A DNA stretch of 64,000 bases, taken from contig NZ_FRAP01000013.1 of NCBI RefSeq assembly GCF_900142365.1, forward strand, positions 62,001 through 126,000, read 5' to 3'. This document shows, piece by piece, positions 1 to 9,267 of this stretch. This DNA is from Pseudonocardia thermophila. Lineage in GTDB: Bacteria; Actinomycetota; Actinomycetes; Mycobacteriales; Pseudonocardiaceae. Under the pieces are notes generated by a model. It did not search any database. It was not told the origin of the DNA and saw only the letters and a list, made by a program, of their open reading frames with translations. Each line of letters opens with the position of its first letter. The first letter of the stretch is position 1. Position numbers and translations under genes: made by a program.

Positions 1-2957
1 TCGCGCTCGAACGCGAGCTTCTGCTTCATCGGCCACTCCTCGGTGCCGATCTTGATGCCGGCGAGCGGGGAGTGCTCCGGCGCGGCCGGCTCGTCGTCGA
101 CGGCACCGAACAGGTCGTACTGGCCCTCAGCCTCCTTGCGCTTGATGCCGGTGATCGCGTCGACGGCCTCCTCGTGGATCTCCATCAGCGCCCGGCGGGG
201 GTGGCCGAAGGAGTCGAAGGCGCCCGCCTTGATCAGCGATTCGATGATGCGCTTGTTGCAGCAGACCAGGTCGATCTTCTCGAGGAAGTCGGTGAACGAC
301 GTGAACCGGCCCTTCGCCTCGCGCGTGGCGATGATGGACTCGACGACGTTCGCGCCGACGTTGCGGATCGCGCCCAGGCCGAAGCGGATGTCCTTGCCGA
401 CGGCGCGGAACCACTGGTCGGAGTCGTTGACGTCGGGCGGCAGCACCCGGATGCCCATGCGGCGGCATTCGGCCAGGTAGACCGCCGACTTGTCCTTGTT
501 GTCCCCGATCGAGGTCAGCTGGGCGGCCATGAACTCGGTCGGGTAGTTCGCCTTGAGGTAGGCCGTCCAGTAGGAGACGAGCCCGTACCCGGCGGTGTGG
601 GACTTGTTGAACGCGTACCCGGAGAAGGGCAGCATCACGTCCCACAGCGTCTGGCAGGCCTCCTCGGAGAAGCCCTTGCTGAGCATCCCCGCCTTGAAGT
701 TCTCGAACTCCTTCTCGATGATCTCCTTCTTCTTCTTGCCCATCGCGCGGCGCAGCAGGTCGGCCTGGCCGAGCGTGTAGCCCGCCAGCTGCTGCGCGAT
801 CGCCATGACCTGCTCCTGGTAGACGAGCAGGTGGTAGGTCTCACCGAGGATCGGCTCGAGCGCCTCCTCGAGCTCGGGGTGGATCGGGGTGCACTTCTGC
901 CGACCGTTCGAGCGCTCGGCGTAGTCCATGTGCGCGTTCGCCGCCATCGGGCCCGGTCGGTACAGCGCCAGCGCAGCGGCGATGTCACCGAAGTGGCTGG
1001 GCTCCATGGCCTTGAGCAGCGTGCGCATGCCCGCGCCGTCGAGCTGGAAGACGCCCAGCGTGTCGCCGCGGGAGAGCAGCTCGTAGGTCTTCTTGTCGTC
1101 GAGCGGCAGGGTGGCCGTGTCGATCTCGATGCCGTGGTTGGCCTTGACCGCCTTGATCGTGTCGTCGACGACGGTCAGCGTGCGCAGGCCCAGGAAGTCC
1201 ATCTTGAGGAGGCCGACCTCCTCGCACGACGGGTAGTCCCAGCCGGTGATGATCGCGCCGTCCTCGCGCTTCCACAGCGGGATGACGTCGAGCAGCGGTT
1301 CCGACGACAGGATCACCGCGCAGGCGTGCACGCCGGCGTTGCGGATCAGGCCCTCCAGCCCGCGCGCGGTGTCCATGATCCGCGCGACCTCGGGATCGGA
1401 CTCGGTCAGCGCCCGGACCTCGGCCGCCTCCGCGTACCGCTCGTGGCTCGGGTCGAAGATGCCCGAGAGCGGGATGTCCTTGGCCATGATCGGCGGCGGC
1501 AGCGTCTTCGAGATCCGGTCGGCGATCGCGAAGCCGGGCTGGCCGTGCAGGACGCGCGCAGCGTCCTTGATCGCGGCCTTCGTCTTGATGGTGCCGAACG
1601 TGATGACCTGGGCGACGTTCTCCTCGCCCCACTTGTCGATCGTGTAGCGCAGGACCTCCCCGCGCCGACGCTCGTCGAAGTCGAGGTCGATGTCGGGTGG
1701 GCTGACGCGCTCGGGGTTGAGGAACCGCTCGAACAGCAGGCTGTGCTCGATCGGATCGAGGTCGGTGATCTGCAGGATGTACGCCAGCAGCGACCCGGTG
1801 GCCGAGCCACGGCCGGGGCCGACGGCGATCTTCTGCGACTTCGCCCACCGCACCAGGTCACCGACGACCAGGAAGTAGCCGGGGAAGCCCATCTTCGCGA
1901 TGACCGCGAGCTCGTGCTCGATGCGGTCGCGGTACTCCTGGGTGAGCCCGTTCGGGAACCGGTACGGGATGTACTTCTCGACCTCGGCCCGCAGCAGGTC
2001 GTTCTCGGTCTGGCCGGGCTCGAGCGGGAACCGCGGCATCCGGTCGACCTCGGCGAACACCTCGTCGTAGGGCTCGACCATCTCCGCGACGAGGAGGGTG
2101 TTGTCGGCGGCCCCGGGCACCGCGGTGTCCCAGTACTCCCGCATCTCCTCGGGGCTCTTGAGGTAGTAGCCGTCGCCGTCGAACTTGAACCGGTTCGGGT
2201 CGTCGAGGGTCTTGCCGGACTGCACGCACAGCAGGGCCGCGTGCGTGTCGGCCTGGTCCTTCGTGACGTAGTGCGAGTCGTTGGTGGCCAGCGGCTTGAG
2301 GTCGAGCTTGCGGGCGATCTCCAGCAGCCCGTCGCGGACGCTGCGCTCGATGGACAACCCGTGGTCCATCAGCTCCAGGAAGAAGTTCTCCGGACCGAAG
2401 ATGTCGCGGTAGTCGGCCGCCGCCTTCAGGGCCTCCTCCGGCTGACCCAGTCGCAGCCGGGTCTGCACCTCGCCGGACGGGCACCCGGTGGTGGCGATGA
2501 TCCCCTCGGCGTACTGCGCGATCAGCTCGCGGTCCATGCGCGGCTTGCGGTAGTAGCCCTCGAACGAGGCCAGGCTGGAGAGCTTGAACAGGTTGCGCAG
2601 CCCGCGCGCGTTGCGCGCGACCATCGTCATGTGGGTGTAGGCGCCGCCGCCGGAGACGTCGCCGCCCTCACCGAACTCGTCGGTGCCGCGCTGGTTGGAC
2701 TGCCCCCAGAACACGGGCTTCTTGTGGTGGCGAGACAGCGGCGCGAGGTAGGCCTCGATGCCGATGATCGGCTTGGCGCTGCTCTTCCGGGAGCGCCGGA
2801 AGAACTCCGCAGAGCCGTACATGTTGCCGTGGTCGGTCATCGCCACCGCAGGCATACCGAGCCGCTCGACCTCGTCGAACAGCGCGTTGACCTTCGCCGC
2901 GCCGTCGAGCATCGAGTACTCGGTGTGCACGTGCAGGTGGACGAAGGAATCCGCCAC
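1..2957 (-). CDS. dnaE: DNA polymerase III subunit alpha (replicative DnaE1 type), C-terminus outside the window
   Basis: Catalytic subunit of the chromosomal replicase. The frame is open from a GTG at 2957 to the window edge, giving about 985 residues; actinobacterial DnaE1 is near 1180, so roughly the last 200 (OB-fold and tau-binding region) are missing. The N-terminus is a PHP domain ([13 protein letters not shown] near residues 6-18, then TDHGNMYG), which carries proofreading in actinobacterial DnaE1. The palm shows PDIDLDF near residue 420, holding two catalytic aspartates, followed by the GPGRGSA and QVITFGT motifs of C-family polymerases. The start is supported by a G-rich stretch (GGGGGCGAC) just upstream. 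The full PHP domain and the absence of an imuB neighbour favour DnaE1 over DnaE2. A LexA-like box lies 24 bases upstream. The long open frames on the opposite strand are high-GC shadows. Confidence 0.97.
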   Translation of the reverse strand, partial: MADSFVHLHVHTEYSMLDGAAKVNALFDEVERLGMPAVAMTDHGNMYGSAEFFRRSRKSSAKPIIGIEAYLAPLSRHHKKPVFWGQSNQRGTDEFGEGGDVSGGGAYTHMTMVARNARGLRNLFKLSSLASFEGYYRKPRMDRELIAQYAEGIIATTGCPSGEVQTRLRLGQPEEALKAAADYRDIFGPENFFLELMDHGLSIERSVRDGLLEIARKLDLKPLATNDSHYVTKDQADTHAALLCVQSGKTLDDPNRFKFDGDGYYLKSPEEMREYWDTAVPGAADNTLLVAEMVEPYDEVFAEVDRMPRFPLEPGQTENDLLRAEVEKYIPYRFPNGLTQEYRDRIEHELAVIAKMGFPGYFLVVGDLVRWAKSQKIAVGPGRGSATGSLLAYILQITDLDPIEHSLLFERFLNPERVSPPDIDLDFDERRRGEVLRYTIDKWGEENVAQVITFGTIKTKAAIKDAARVLHGQPGFAIADRISKTLPPPIMAKDIPLSGIFDPSHERYAEAAEVRALTESDPEVARIMDTARGLEGLIRNAGVHACAVILSSEPLLDVIPLWKREDGAIITGWDYPSCEEVGLLKMDFLGLRTLTVVDDTIKAVKANHGIEIDTATLPLDDKKTYELLSRGDTLGVFQLDGAGMRTLLKAMEPSHFGDIAAALALYRPGPMAANAHMDYAERSNGRQKCTPIHPELEEALEPILGETYHLLVYQEQVMAIAQQLAGYTLGQADLLRRAMGKKKKEIIEKEFENFKAGMLSKGFSEEACQTLWDVMLPFSGYAFNKSHTAGYGLVSYWTAYLKANYPTEFMAAQLTSIGDNKDKSAVYLAECRRMGIRVLPPDVNDSDQWFRAVGKDIRFGLGAIRNVGANVVESIIATREAKGRFTSFTDFLEKIDLVCCNKRIIESLIKAGAFDSFGHPRRALMEIHEEAVDAITGIKRKEAEGQYDLFGAVDDEPAAPEHSPLAGIKIGTEEWPMKQKLAFER

Positions 2958-2980
2958 GTCGCCCCCAAACTGGTCGAGCT

Positions 2981-2996
2981 TCGAACAACCGTTCTA
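2981..2996. promoter_or_regulatory. Candidate LexA (SOS) box upstream of dnaE
   Basis: TCGAAC-AACC-GTTCTA matches the actinobacterial LexA consensus TCGAAC-N4-GTTCGA at 11 of 12 defined bases. It lies in the 275-base divergent spacer, 24 bases before the dnaE GTG and about 240 before the hydrolase. LexA binding is inferred from sequence only. Confidence 0.5.
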
Positions 2997-3220
2997 CTCC
3001 GGCGCACCGACGTTCGCCACGCCCGCGGCCCGCAGGGGCCAACGAGCGCGGGGCGCCGATGGTTGTCCGGAGGTCCCCATCGTGCTCCTCCCGCCGCGAC
3101 GCTCCGAACCCGGCACGCCGACTCCGGCGGTGGCTTCGCCGACACGCCGCGACCGTGCGCCGAAGGCGGGTACCCACGGTGTCCGGACCGTCGCCGACCG
3201 CCGCCGGACCAGGGCTGCCC

Positions 3221-3226
3221 TAGGCT
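3221..3226 (+). promoter_or_regulatory. -10 hexamer of a probable leaderless promoter
   Basis: TAGGCT sits exactly six bases before the GTG at 3233, so transcription would begin at or next to the start codon. No Shine-Dalgarno sequence is present and no clear -35 is visible. The same spacing recurs at several other genes in this window. The rest of the 2958-3220 spacer shows only the LexA-like box. Confidence 0.5.
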
Positions 3227-3232
3227 GTTGAG

Positions 3233-4129
3233 GTGCCCGCCGACCGCACGCCGTACGGCGAGATCGTCGCCCGCGCGCCCGTCGACGCCATCACCGTCAC
3301 CGTGCGCGGTACGCCCACCACGGTGTGGCGCTACGGCGCGGTCGAGCCCCGCTCGACGATCGTGTTCCTGCACGGGTTCCGCGGCGACCACCACGGCCTG
3401 GAGCCGATCGTCGCGCACCTCGTCGACGCCGACGCGGGACTGCGGGTGCTCGTCCCCGACCTGCCCGGGTTCGGCGCCACGCCGCCTTTGCCGAGCGAGC
3501 GCCACGACGTCGACGGCTACGCCCGCTGGACCCGCGAGCTCATGGCGGCGTTCGACGGCGACGTCGTGCTGGCCGGGCACTCGTTCGGCTCGATCGTGGC
3601 GGCGGCGACCGCGGCCGAGGACGCCACCGGGATCGCGGCGCTCGTGCTGGTCAACCCGATCGCGAGCCGCGCGCTCGAAGGCCCGCGCGCGGCGAGCCGG
3701 TGGATCACCGCGGCGTTCCACCGGCTGGCCGGAGCGCTGCCCGAGCCGGTGGGCGAGGCCCTGCTGCGCCACCCACTGGTCGGCCGGATCTCCGGGCTGG
3801 CGCTGATGACCACCCGCGACCGCGACCTGCGCCGCTGGATCCACGCCGAGCACGGTCGGTACTTCGCGGGCTTCGCCAACCGCGCGGTCCTGCTGGAGGC
3901 GTTCGAGGCGTCCGTGGGTCACGACGTGGCGCAGTACGCGCCCGCGGTGAAGGTGCCCGTGCTGCTGATCGCCGGGGAGCGCGACGACCTCGCCCCGGCC
4001 GACGCGCAGCGGGCCCTGCTCCCCCTCTTCCCGGACGCCCGGCTGGTGCTGCTGCCCGGCACCGGGCACCTCGCCCACTACGAGCAGCCGGCCGAGATCG
4101 CGGCGGCACTGGCCGAGGTGGTTCCGTGA
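3233..4129 (+). CDS. Alpha/beta hydrolase
   Basis: A 298-residue alpha/beta-fold hydrolase. FLHGFRGDHHG near residue 45 supplies the HG oxyanion-hole motif, GHSFGS near 118 is the nucleophile elbow with Ser, and GTGHLAHYEQP near 280 supplies the catalytic His. ERDDLAP near 250 probably carries the acid. There is no signal peptide, so it is probably cytosolic. The stop overlaps the GTG of the downstream glycosyltransferase, so the two form a coupled pair. The substrate cannot be told: esterases, lipases and haloperoxidase-like members share these motifs. The start is chosen because of the TAGGCT hexamer six bases upstream. Confidence 0.88.
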   Translation: MPADRTPYGEIVARAPVDAITVTVRGTPTTVWRYGAVEPRSTIVFLHGFRGDHHGLEPIVAHLVDADAGLRVLVPDLPGFGATPPLPSERHDVDGYARWTRELMAAFDGDVVLAGHSFGSIVAAATAAEDATGIAALVLVNPIASRALEGPRAASRWITAAFHRLAGALPEPVGEALLRHPLVGRISGLALMTTRDRDLRRWIHAEHGRYFAGFANRAVLLEAFEASVGHDVAQYAPAVKVPVLLIAGERDDLAPADAQRALLPLFPDARLVLLPGTGHLAHYEQPAEIAAALAEVVP

Positions 4130-5184
4130 AGATCGTCGTGGACTGCCGCTACACCCGCATCGAGCGCCACGACGGGATCAGCCGCTACACCGCCGGGCTG
4201 GTGACGGCGCTGGCCGAGCGCCGCCCGCTCACGATGCTGATCAGCGACGAGCGCCAGCTCGCCCACCTGCCGCCGTGCCCGCACGTGCTGGTGAGCGCGC
4301 CGACGAGCATCCGGGAACCGTTCGTGGCTCGGCAGGTCAACCGGCTGCGCCCGGACGTGGTGTTCACCCCGATGCAGACGATGGGCAGCTGGGGCCGCAC
4401 CTACCCGCTGGTGCTCACCGTCCACGACCTCATCTACTACCGCCACCCCACCCCGCCACCGGAGTTCGCCTGGCCGGTCCGGCTGCTCTGGCGGCTCTAC
4501 CACACGGCCTGGTGGCCGCAGCGGGTGCTGCTCAACCGAGCCGACGCCGTCGTCACCGTGTCGGAGACGACGAAGGCGCTGATCGCCCAGCACCGGCTCA
4601 CCCGCCGCCCGGTGACGGTGGTGCCGAACGCGCCCGACCCGGTGCCCGACCCGTCGCGGCTGCCGCGCACGAAGGCGCTGGTCTACATGGGCTCGTTCAT
4701 GCCCTACAAGAACGTGGAGACGCTGGCGCGGGCGATGGCGCTGCTGCCCGATCACGAGCTGCACCTGATGAGCCGGGTCTCCGACGCCCAGCGGGCCCGG
4801 CTGCGCGCGGCCGCCGGGCCGGGCACGCTCGTCTTCCACGACGGCGCCACCGACGAGACCTACGTCGAGGTGCTGCGCGGGGCGACCGCGCTGGTGTCGG
4901 CGTCGCGCGACGAGGGGTTCGGCATCCCGCTGGTCGAGGCGATGGCCGTGGGCACCCCGCTGGTGGTCAGCGACATCCCGGTGTTCCGCGAGGTGGGCGG
5001 GTCCGAGGGCGCCGCCGTCTACGTGCCGCCGGACGACGCCGAGGGCTTCGCCGCGGCCGTGCGGGAGCTGGAGGAGCGCTGGGACGCCGCGAGCGCGGCC
5101 GCCCGGCGGCGGGCCGAGCACTACACGTGGGAGCGCTCGGCCGAGGTGCTGCTGGAGCTGCTGGAAGAGCTCGCGAGACGCTGA
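4126..5184 (+). CDS. Glycosyltransferase family 4
   Basis: A 352-residue GT-B enzyme that transfers a sugar from an activated donor. The N-terminal half begins KIVVDCRYTRIERHDGISRY, the acceptor-side Rossmann fold with the GIS loop of GT4 enzymes. HDLIYYRHP follows near residue 105, and VSETTKALI near 145 leads into the linker. The donor half has MGSFMPYKNVETL near 185 and the EX7E-type segment DEGFGIPLVEAMAVGTP near 265. The GTG start shares bases with the hydrolase stop, indicating coupling. There is no membrane segment. It resembles enzymes that mannosylate lipids or glycans, but donor and acceptor are not determinable. It converges on a second GT4 gene one base away. Confidence 0.88.
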   Translation: MKIVVDCRYTRIERHDGISRYTAGLVTALAERRPLTMLISDERQLAHLPPCPHVLVSAPTSIREPFVARQVNRLRPDVVFTPMQTMGSWGRTYPLVLTVHDLIYYRHPTPPPEFAWPVRLLWRLYHTAWWPQRVLLNRADAVVTVSETTKALIAQHRLTRRPVTVVPNAPDPVPDPSRLPRTKALVYMGSFMPYKNVETLARAMALLPDHELHLMSRVSDAQRARLRAAAGPGTLVFHDGATDETYVEVLRGATALVSASRDEGFGIPLVEAMAVGTPLVVSDIPVFREVGGSEGAAVYVPPDDAEGFAAAVRELEERWDAASAAARRRAEHYTWERSAEVLLELLEELARR

Positions 5185-5185
5185 G

Positions 5186-6358
5186 TCACGCGGCGCGGGC
5201 CTGCGGCTGCTCCCCCGAGATCAGCTGCCGGTAGATGCCCTCGAACCGGTCCAGCGTGGCGTCGAACGCGTGCTCGGCCACCAGCTCCCGGCTCACCGCG
5301 CCCATGCGGGCGCGCAGAGCGGCGTCGGCGAGCAGGGTGGCCAGCCGCCTGCTCAGCTCGGCCACGTCCCCCGGGGGGAACAGCCACCCGTTGCGGCCCG
5401 GGCGCACCAGGTGCGGCAGCGCCATCGCATCGGCGAGCACCACCGGGGTGCTGGCGGCCATCGCCTCCAGCGTGGCCAGGCTCTGCAGCTCGGCGATGCT
5501 GGGCATGCAGAACACGTCCGCGGTCGCGTACCGGGTGATCAGCTCCTCCTCGGAGACGAACCCGTGGAACGTGACCCGGCCGGCGATGCCGAGCCCGGCG
5601 GCGAGCGCGGTCCACTCCCCGCGCTTGGCGCCGTCCCCGACGATGTCCAGGTGCGCGGGCAGCCCGGCGGGGAGCGCCGCGAACGCCCGGATCAGGTCGT
5701 CGACCCGCTTCTCCTGGTCCAGCCGGCCGACGAACAGCACCGATGGCACGTCGTGCGGCGGAGCGGGGACGGCGTAGCGGTCGGCGTCGATCCCGCACGA
5801 GACGGGGAACGCGTCGGTCAGCCCGGCCCCGCGGACCAGCAGCTCGACCGCGCGCGGGGTGGGCGCGGTGACTGCGTCGGCCTTCCCGAACACCCGACCG
5901 AGATCGCGCCAGGCGAGCTTCGACGCCGGGCCCAGCACGTACTTCGACAGCGGGACGTGCGCGGTGAGGTTCTCCGGCATGAAGTGGTTGGTGGCGACGA
6001 CCGGCAGCCCGGCCCGCTTCCCGGCCTTCACCACGCCGCGGCCGACGACCATGTGCGCCTGCGTGTGGATCACGTCGGGGCGCAGTGCCTCGACGAGCCG
6101 GCGGGTAGCCGGGAGCGCTCGCCAGGGCATGCTGATCGGGAAGTCCGGGTGGAACGGGTAGCGCACCGACTTCACGCCGTGCACCGTCACCCCGTCGCGG
6201 ACCTCGACGGCCGGCCGCCCGGCGTGCGAGGGGGCGACGACGTGCACCTCGTGGCCGCGACCGGCCAGTCCGACGGCGAGCCGCTCGGCGAAGTTGGCGG
6301 CCCCGTTGACGGTGGGCGGATAGGTCTCGGCGCCGATCAGGATGCGCAGCGAGCTCAC
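5186..6358 (-). CDS. Glycosyltransferase family 4, PIM-mannosyltransferase-like
   Basis: A 390-residue GT-B glycosyltransferase. The N-terminus reads LRILIGAETYPPTVNGAAN, with the PxxNGxA glycine loop. HTQAHMVVGRG near residue 97 and ATNHFMPENL near 125 resemble actinobacterial GDP-mannose-dependent alpha-mannosyltransferases. The donor domain has FVGRLDQEKRVDDLIRAF near 210 and ELQSLATLEAMA near 290, the conserved E-x7-E block. The GTG start is preceded by GAGGACC. It ends two bases from the convergent GT4 gene. It may act on phosphatidylinositol mannosides or a related glycolipid, but that is inference; it is not obviously PimA or PimB'. The opposite frames are shadows. Confidence 0.87.
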   Translation of the reverse strand: MSSLRILIGAETYPPTVNGAANFAERLAVGLAGRGHEVHVVAPSHAGRPAVEVRDGVTVHGVKSVRYPFHPDFPISMPWRALPATRRLVEALRPDVIHTQAHMVVGRGVVKAGKRAGLPVVATNHFMPENLTAHVPLSKYVLGPASKLAWRDLGRVFGKADAVTAPTPRAVELLVRGAGLTDAFPVSCGIDADRYAVPAPPHDVPSVLFVGRLDQEKRVDDLIRAFAALPAGLPAHLDIVGDGAKRGEWTALAAGLGIAGRVTFHGFVSEEELITRYATADVFCMPSIAELQSLATLEAMAASTPVVLADAMALPHLVRPGRNGWLFPPGDVAELSRRLATLLADAALRARMGAVSRELVAEHAFDATLDRFEGIYRQLISGEQPQARAA

Positions 6359-6413
6359 GGAACGGTCCTCTCTGCAGGGGACGGCGGTCGTCCGGTGCCG
6401 ACGAGCGCGACGG

Positions 6414-7442
6414 TCACCGGCGGTGCAGCACGTGCTCGCGCCGGCTCCCGGACCCGACCGAGGAACGCGAGGCGGAACGGGGAGCGGGCCGGGTGGCCGG
6501 CACGCCCGCGAGCGCGGCCGCCTCCCGGCGGGCCAGCGCGTCGGGGTGGTGGCTGGCCAGCGCCACGACGCCGACGACGGCGAGGCCGGCGGCGACGAGC
6601 AGCTGCAACCAGATCACGACGGGGGTGGAGGCTCCCTCACCGAGGAGCACCACACCGAGCAGGACGGCGACGATCGGGTCCACGACGGTCATGCAGGCGA
6701 CGACGACCTCCGGGGCGCCGGCGGCGAACGCCTGCTGCACGAGCCAGCCACCGGCGAGCAGCGCGGCGACCAGTCCACCCAGCGCCGTCAGCACCGCCGG
6801 GGAGATGATCGCGGACGCACCGGTGGTGACCAGCTGCGAGACCGCCCGCATGAGCGCGGAGACCAGGCCGAACGCGACCGCCCCTCCGGTGGCCAGCGCG
6901 ACGCAGCGCACCCAGCCGCTGCGGGCCAGCCCCAGCGCGGCGAACGCGACGACGACCAGCGCGACGATCGCCCCGGCGAGCGCCATGGCGCTGTCGGCGG
7001 CCGGGGTGCTGGTGGCGCTGCCGGCCGCGGTGAGCACGAACACCGCGACGCCGGTGACGGCCAGCACCACCCCCACCACCACGCCTGCGGTGGGCCTGCG
7101 GTGCGTGCGGCGCATGCTGATCAGGACCGCGATCGGGACGGCCAGCACCCCGATCGGCTGCACGACCGAGAGCGGTGCCAGCACGAGGGCCAGCGCGTGC
7201 AGGGTGGTGCCGCCCGCCGCCAGGGCGAGCCCGAACAGCCAGCCCGGTGTCCGGGCCGCGGCGACGAGCCCGGCCCGCGTCAGTCCGTCTCGGGAGTGCG
7301 GATCGACGTGCCCGCCGGGTGTGTGCTCAGCGGTGACGGCACGGTGCTGCAGGACCGCGGCGCCGGCGAAGCAGACCGCGGCCAGTGCGGCCAGGCCGAT
7401 GGCGATGCCGGGATGAGCCATCGCCTGGTGCAGGGTGTTCAT
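6414..7442 (-). CDS. DMT-superfamily multi-pass membrane protein
   Basis: A 342-residue protein with about nine or ten hydrophobic segments and short loops, in the drug/metabolite transporter layout. The N-terminal segment GIAIGLAALAAVCFAGAAV leads into LAPLSVVQPIGVLAVPIAV near residue 85, a motif of EamA/NIPA-like proteins. A second related half has CMTVVDPIVAVLLGVVLLGE near 265. The basic tail (about 40 residues) is cytosolic. The ATG overlaps the stop of the upstream DUF998 gene as ATGA, so the pair is translationally coupled. The substrate is unknown. A longer in-frame extension upstream is rejected because it runs into the DUF998 gene and lacks hydrophobic character. Confidence 0.8.
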   Translation of the reverse strand: MNTLHQAMAHPGIAIGLAALAAVCFAGAAVLQHRAVTAEHTPGGHVDPHSRDGLTRAGLVAAARTPGWLFGLALAAGGTTLHALALVLAPLSVVQPIGVLAVPIAVLISMRRTHRRPTAGVVVGVVLAVTGVAVFVLTAAGSATSTPAADSAMALAGAIVALVVVAFAALGLARSGWVRCVALATGGAVAFGLVSALMRAVSQLVTTGASAIISPAVLTALGGLVAALLAGGWLVQQAFAAGAPEVVVACMTVVDPIVAVLLGVVLLGEGASTPVVIWLQLLVAAGLAVVGVVALASHHPDALARREAAALAGVPATRPAPRSASRSSVGSGSRREHVLHRR

Positions 7443-8155
7443 GCCGCCTGCCCCAGCCCGACCGGCAACGCGTCCGGTGTACGGGGACGCGGCGTACCTG
7501 CGGTACCGGCCGTGGCCGTCCGCATCACCCGCGCCGTCGTCACCAACACCACCATCACCGTGGCACAGACGAGCCGCTCTGCGCCTCCGACAAAAGGAAA
7601 TATCGGTGAAGCCCCGATAACGATCGGGAGTTGGACGGCGAGGAAGCCCGCCGTGAGCGTGGCTGAGGCGAGCGCGCACCGGCGCAGCACCGCCGCGCGG
7701 GCCGCCCACTCCCCCGGTCCGGCGACGGCGCGGCGGGCGATCCACCAGGCCGCGAACGGCAGCGCCACGAAGGCGACCCCGCCGGCGATCCGGTGCACCA
7801 CAGCCGCGAGGTCGATCGGCTCGTCGGGCGGGTTCGTGGGTACCGCGCCCGCGACGGCGAGCGCCACCGCGGCCGTGACCAGCGCGGTCATCGGCAACGC
7901 GGGCCGTGGCAGGCCTGCTCGGTGCAACCCGGCGGCCAACGCGACGCAGGCCACCGCCAGCGCTGCGGCGGTCAGCGCGAGCATCGCGTATCCCCCGGGC
8001 ACCACGACATAATCGCTGATCACCGTGCGCAGTGGATCGACAGGGCCGGATCCGGCCACGTGCAGGACCCCCGCGGTGACCGCGGCGACCCCCACGGCGG
8101 CCGCCACGACCGCGCTCTCCACGCCCCCGGCGCTCGCCCCCACCCCCTGTGCCAT
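7439..8155 (-). CDS. DUF998 family membrane protein
   Basis: A 238-residue membrane protein with about six transmembrane segments, of the DUF998 type. The signature runs from HVAGSGPVDPLRTVISDYV near residue 30, the conserved extracytoplasmic loop after the first helix, to VVHRIAGGVAFVALPFAAW near 125. The function of the family is not established. The ATG at 8155 is preceded by GGTGAG with suitable spacing. The frame stays open far upstream, but that part is the opposite-strand image of an intergenic repeat and is not counted. It is first in a two-gene unit with the DMT protein. Confidence 0.78.
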   Translation of the reverse strand: MAQGVGASAGGVESAVVAAAVGVAAVTAGVLHVAGSGPVDPLRTVISDYVVVPGGYAMLALTAAALAVACVALAAGLHRAGLPRPALPMTALVTAAVALAVAGAVPTNPPDEPIDLAAVVHRIAGGVAFVALPFAAWWIARRAVAGPGEWAARAAVLRRCALASATLTAGFLAVQLPIVIGASPIFPFVGGAERLVCATVMVVLVTTARVMRTATAGTAGTPRPRTPDALPVGLGQAA

Positions 8156-8374
8156 GGACTCACCGTGCCAGCCGGCACCGGCCGCGGAAATCAGGTGAAC
8201 CACCCAGAAGGGCGGGGGTTTTCCCCAACCCCGATCCGGGGTGGGCGGTAGGGGTGGTGGGAGGGCGCGGATCTTCGGCAGGGAAGCCGCGACGGTGATC
8301 CACCTCCACGGCGCCCGGGACCTCGCGCTCCGAGCTGCGCCCCACCGCGCCGGGCCGAGCACTACCGCGAGGTG

Positions 8375-8515
8375 GCCACAGCGCTCGTGCGCGTCGTCGA
8401 CGCACGAGCACGCGGGCCCGCGCTCGGCGACGGAGGAGCCGAGCGCAATCAACACAGCTCGCGCGCGTCGACGACGGCGGAGGAGACGCGCAGCGCTGGC
8501 CGTGAGCAGCGATCC
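8375..8515. repeat. Dispersed hairpin repeat, copy A
   Basis: The 432-base spacer 8156-8587 has no gene. It contains GAGCAC-TACCGC-GAGGTGGCCAC, a 9-bp perfect hairpin at 8420-8446 (GCGCTCGGC, 9-base loop, GCCGAGCGC), and a GC-rich module at 8452-8497 starting ACACAGCTCGCGCGCGTCGA. All three pieces recur in the spacer 13232-13758. The element resembles a REP/BIME-type repeat. No transposase gene is near it. Confidence 0.75.
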
Positions 8516-8587
8516 GGTGCAGAGCCGACGTCGGCGCGGGGAGCGCGCGAGCAACGCCGTGGTCCTCCGGCCACCCCGAGCCGGGGA

Positions 8588-9259
8588 TCAAGGCGGTACG
8601 GGCCCGTCGTCCGGCAGGGGGTCGACCCGCTCCGTCTGCCCGGGCAGCAGCGGGGCCAGGGCGAGCTCCACCCGCGTCGTGCCGGCCGGTGCAGCGTGCA
8701 CCGCCCGCACCCCGGGCTGCGCGGCGACCTGCTCGAGCGCCGCCCGATCACCGCGGACCAGAACCGCGACCACGCAGGCGCAGTCCGGGTGGTCGAGGGC
8801 GGCGCGCTCGGCGGCGGCGATCGCGCGCTGCCGGTCGGTGCCGACGGTCTCCCGGGCGGCCGCGGCGCGCGCCGCCCGCGCCTGGGCCGACCGGATCGCG
8901 GCGCCGGCGGGGACCCGGGGTTCGAGGTCCTCGAACGCGAGCGCGGTCTGCACCCGCCGGATGGGCACCTGGAACACGGCCGTCACCGCCTCGGTGCCGG
9001 CCGTGGCGGCCAGCGCACCGGCGGCCGGCAGGTGCTCCGCGTACTGCACCAGCGCGAGCGTGCTCGTGCCCGGCGGGGGAAGATCGGCGGGGACGCGCCC
9101 CAGGTAGGCCGCGACCTCCTCCCCCGCCTCCGGACCGAGCCGCACCGATCCCGCAGGGGGGGCCGCACTCGGACCGCCGGCCTCCGCACCCGCGAACCAC
9201 GCCGTCACCAGCGCCACCACGACGCATGCGACGAGCACGGCGGTTCGCCACCCGCGCAC
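8588..9259 (-). CDS. Membrane-anchored protein of unknown function
   Basis: A 223-residue protein that I do not recognise. An N-terminal hydrophobic segment (TAVLVACVVVALVTAWFAG, residues 5-23) with a basic residue before it looks like a signal anchor; the rest is Ala/Arg/Val-rich and predicted outside. The middle (about residues 105-150) is strongly helical with many RAARAAAARE-like runs, and DCACVVAVLV near 160 holds two cysteines. The GTG start has GGGGGT upstream. It starts eight bases after the rluD stop, so it is probably the last gene of the lspA-rluD transcription unit. It ends at the edge of the repeat-bearing spacer. Confidence 0.65.
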   Translation of the reverse strand: MRGWRTAVLVACVVVALVTAWFAGAEAGGPSAAPPAGSVRLGPEAGEEVAAYLGRVPADLPPPGTSTLALVQYAEHLPAAGALAATAGTEAVTAVFQVPIRRVQTALAFEDLEPRVPAGAAIRSAQARAARAAAARETVGTDRQRAIAAAERAALDHPDCACVVAVLVRGDRAALEQVAAQPGVRAVHAAPAGTTRVELALAPLLPGQTERVDPLPDDGPVPP

Positions 9260-9267
9260 CTGACCCC

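Noticed and set aside
72..3806. A 1244-residue open frame on the plus strand opposite dnaE
   Set aside because: It is the complement of the dnaE coding frame, low in complexity (Arg/Leu/Val/Asp), without family motifs, and runs on through the hydrolase gene in the wrong frame. Typical shadow of high-GC coding DNA.
5186..6358. Assignment as PimB'
   Set aside because: The N-terminal motif and neighbours differ from the mycobacterial pimB' locus; only GT4 family membership is supported.
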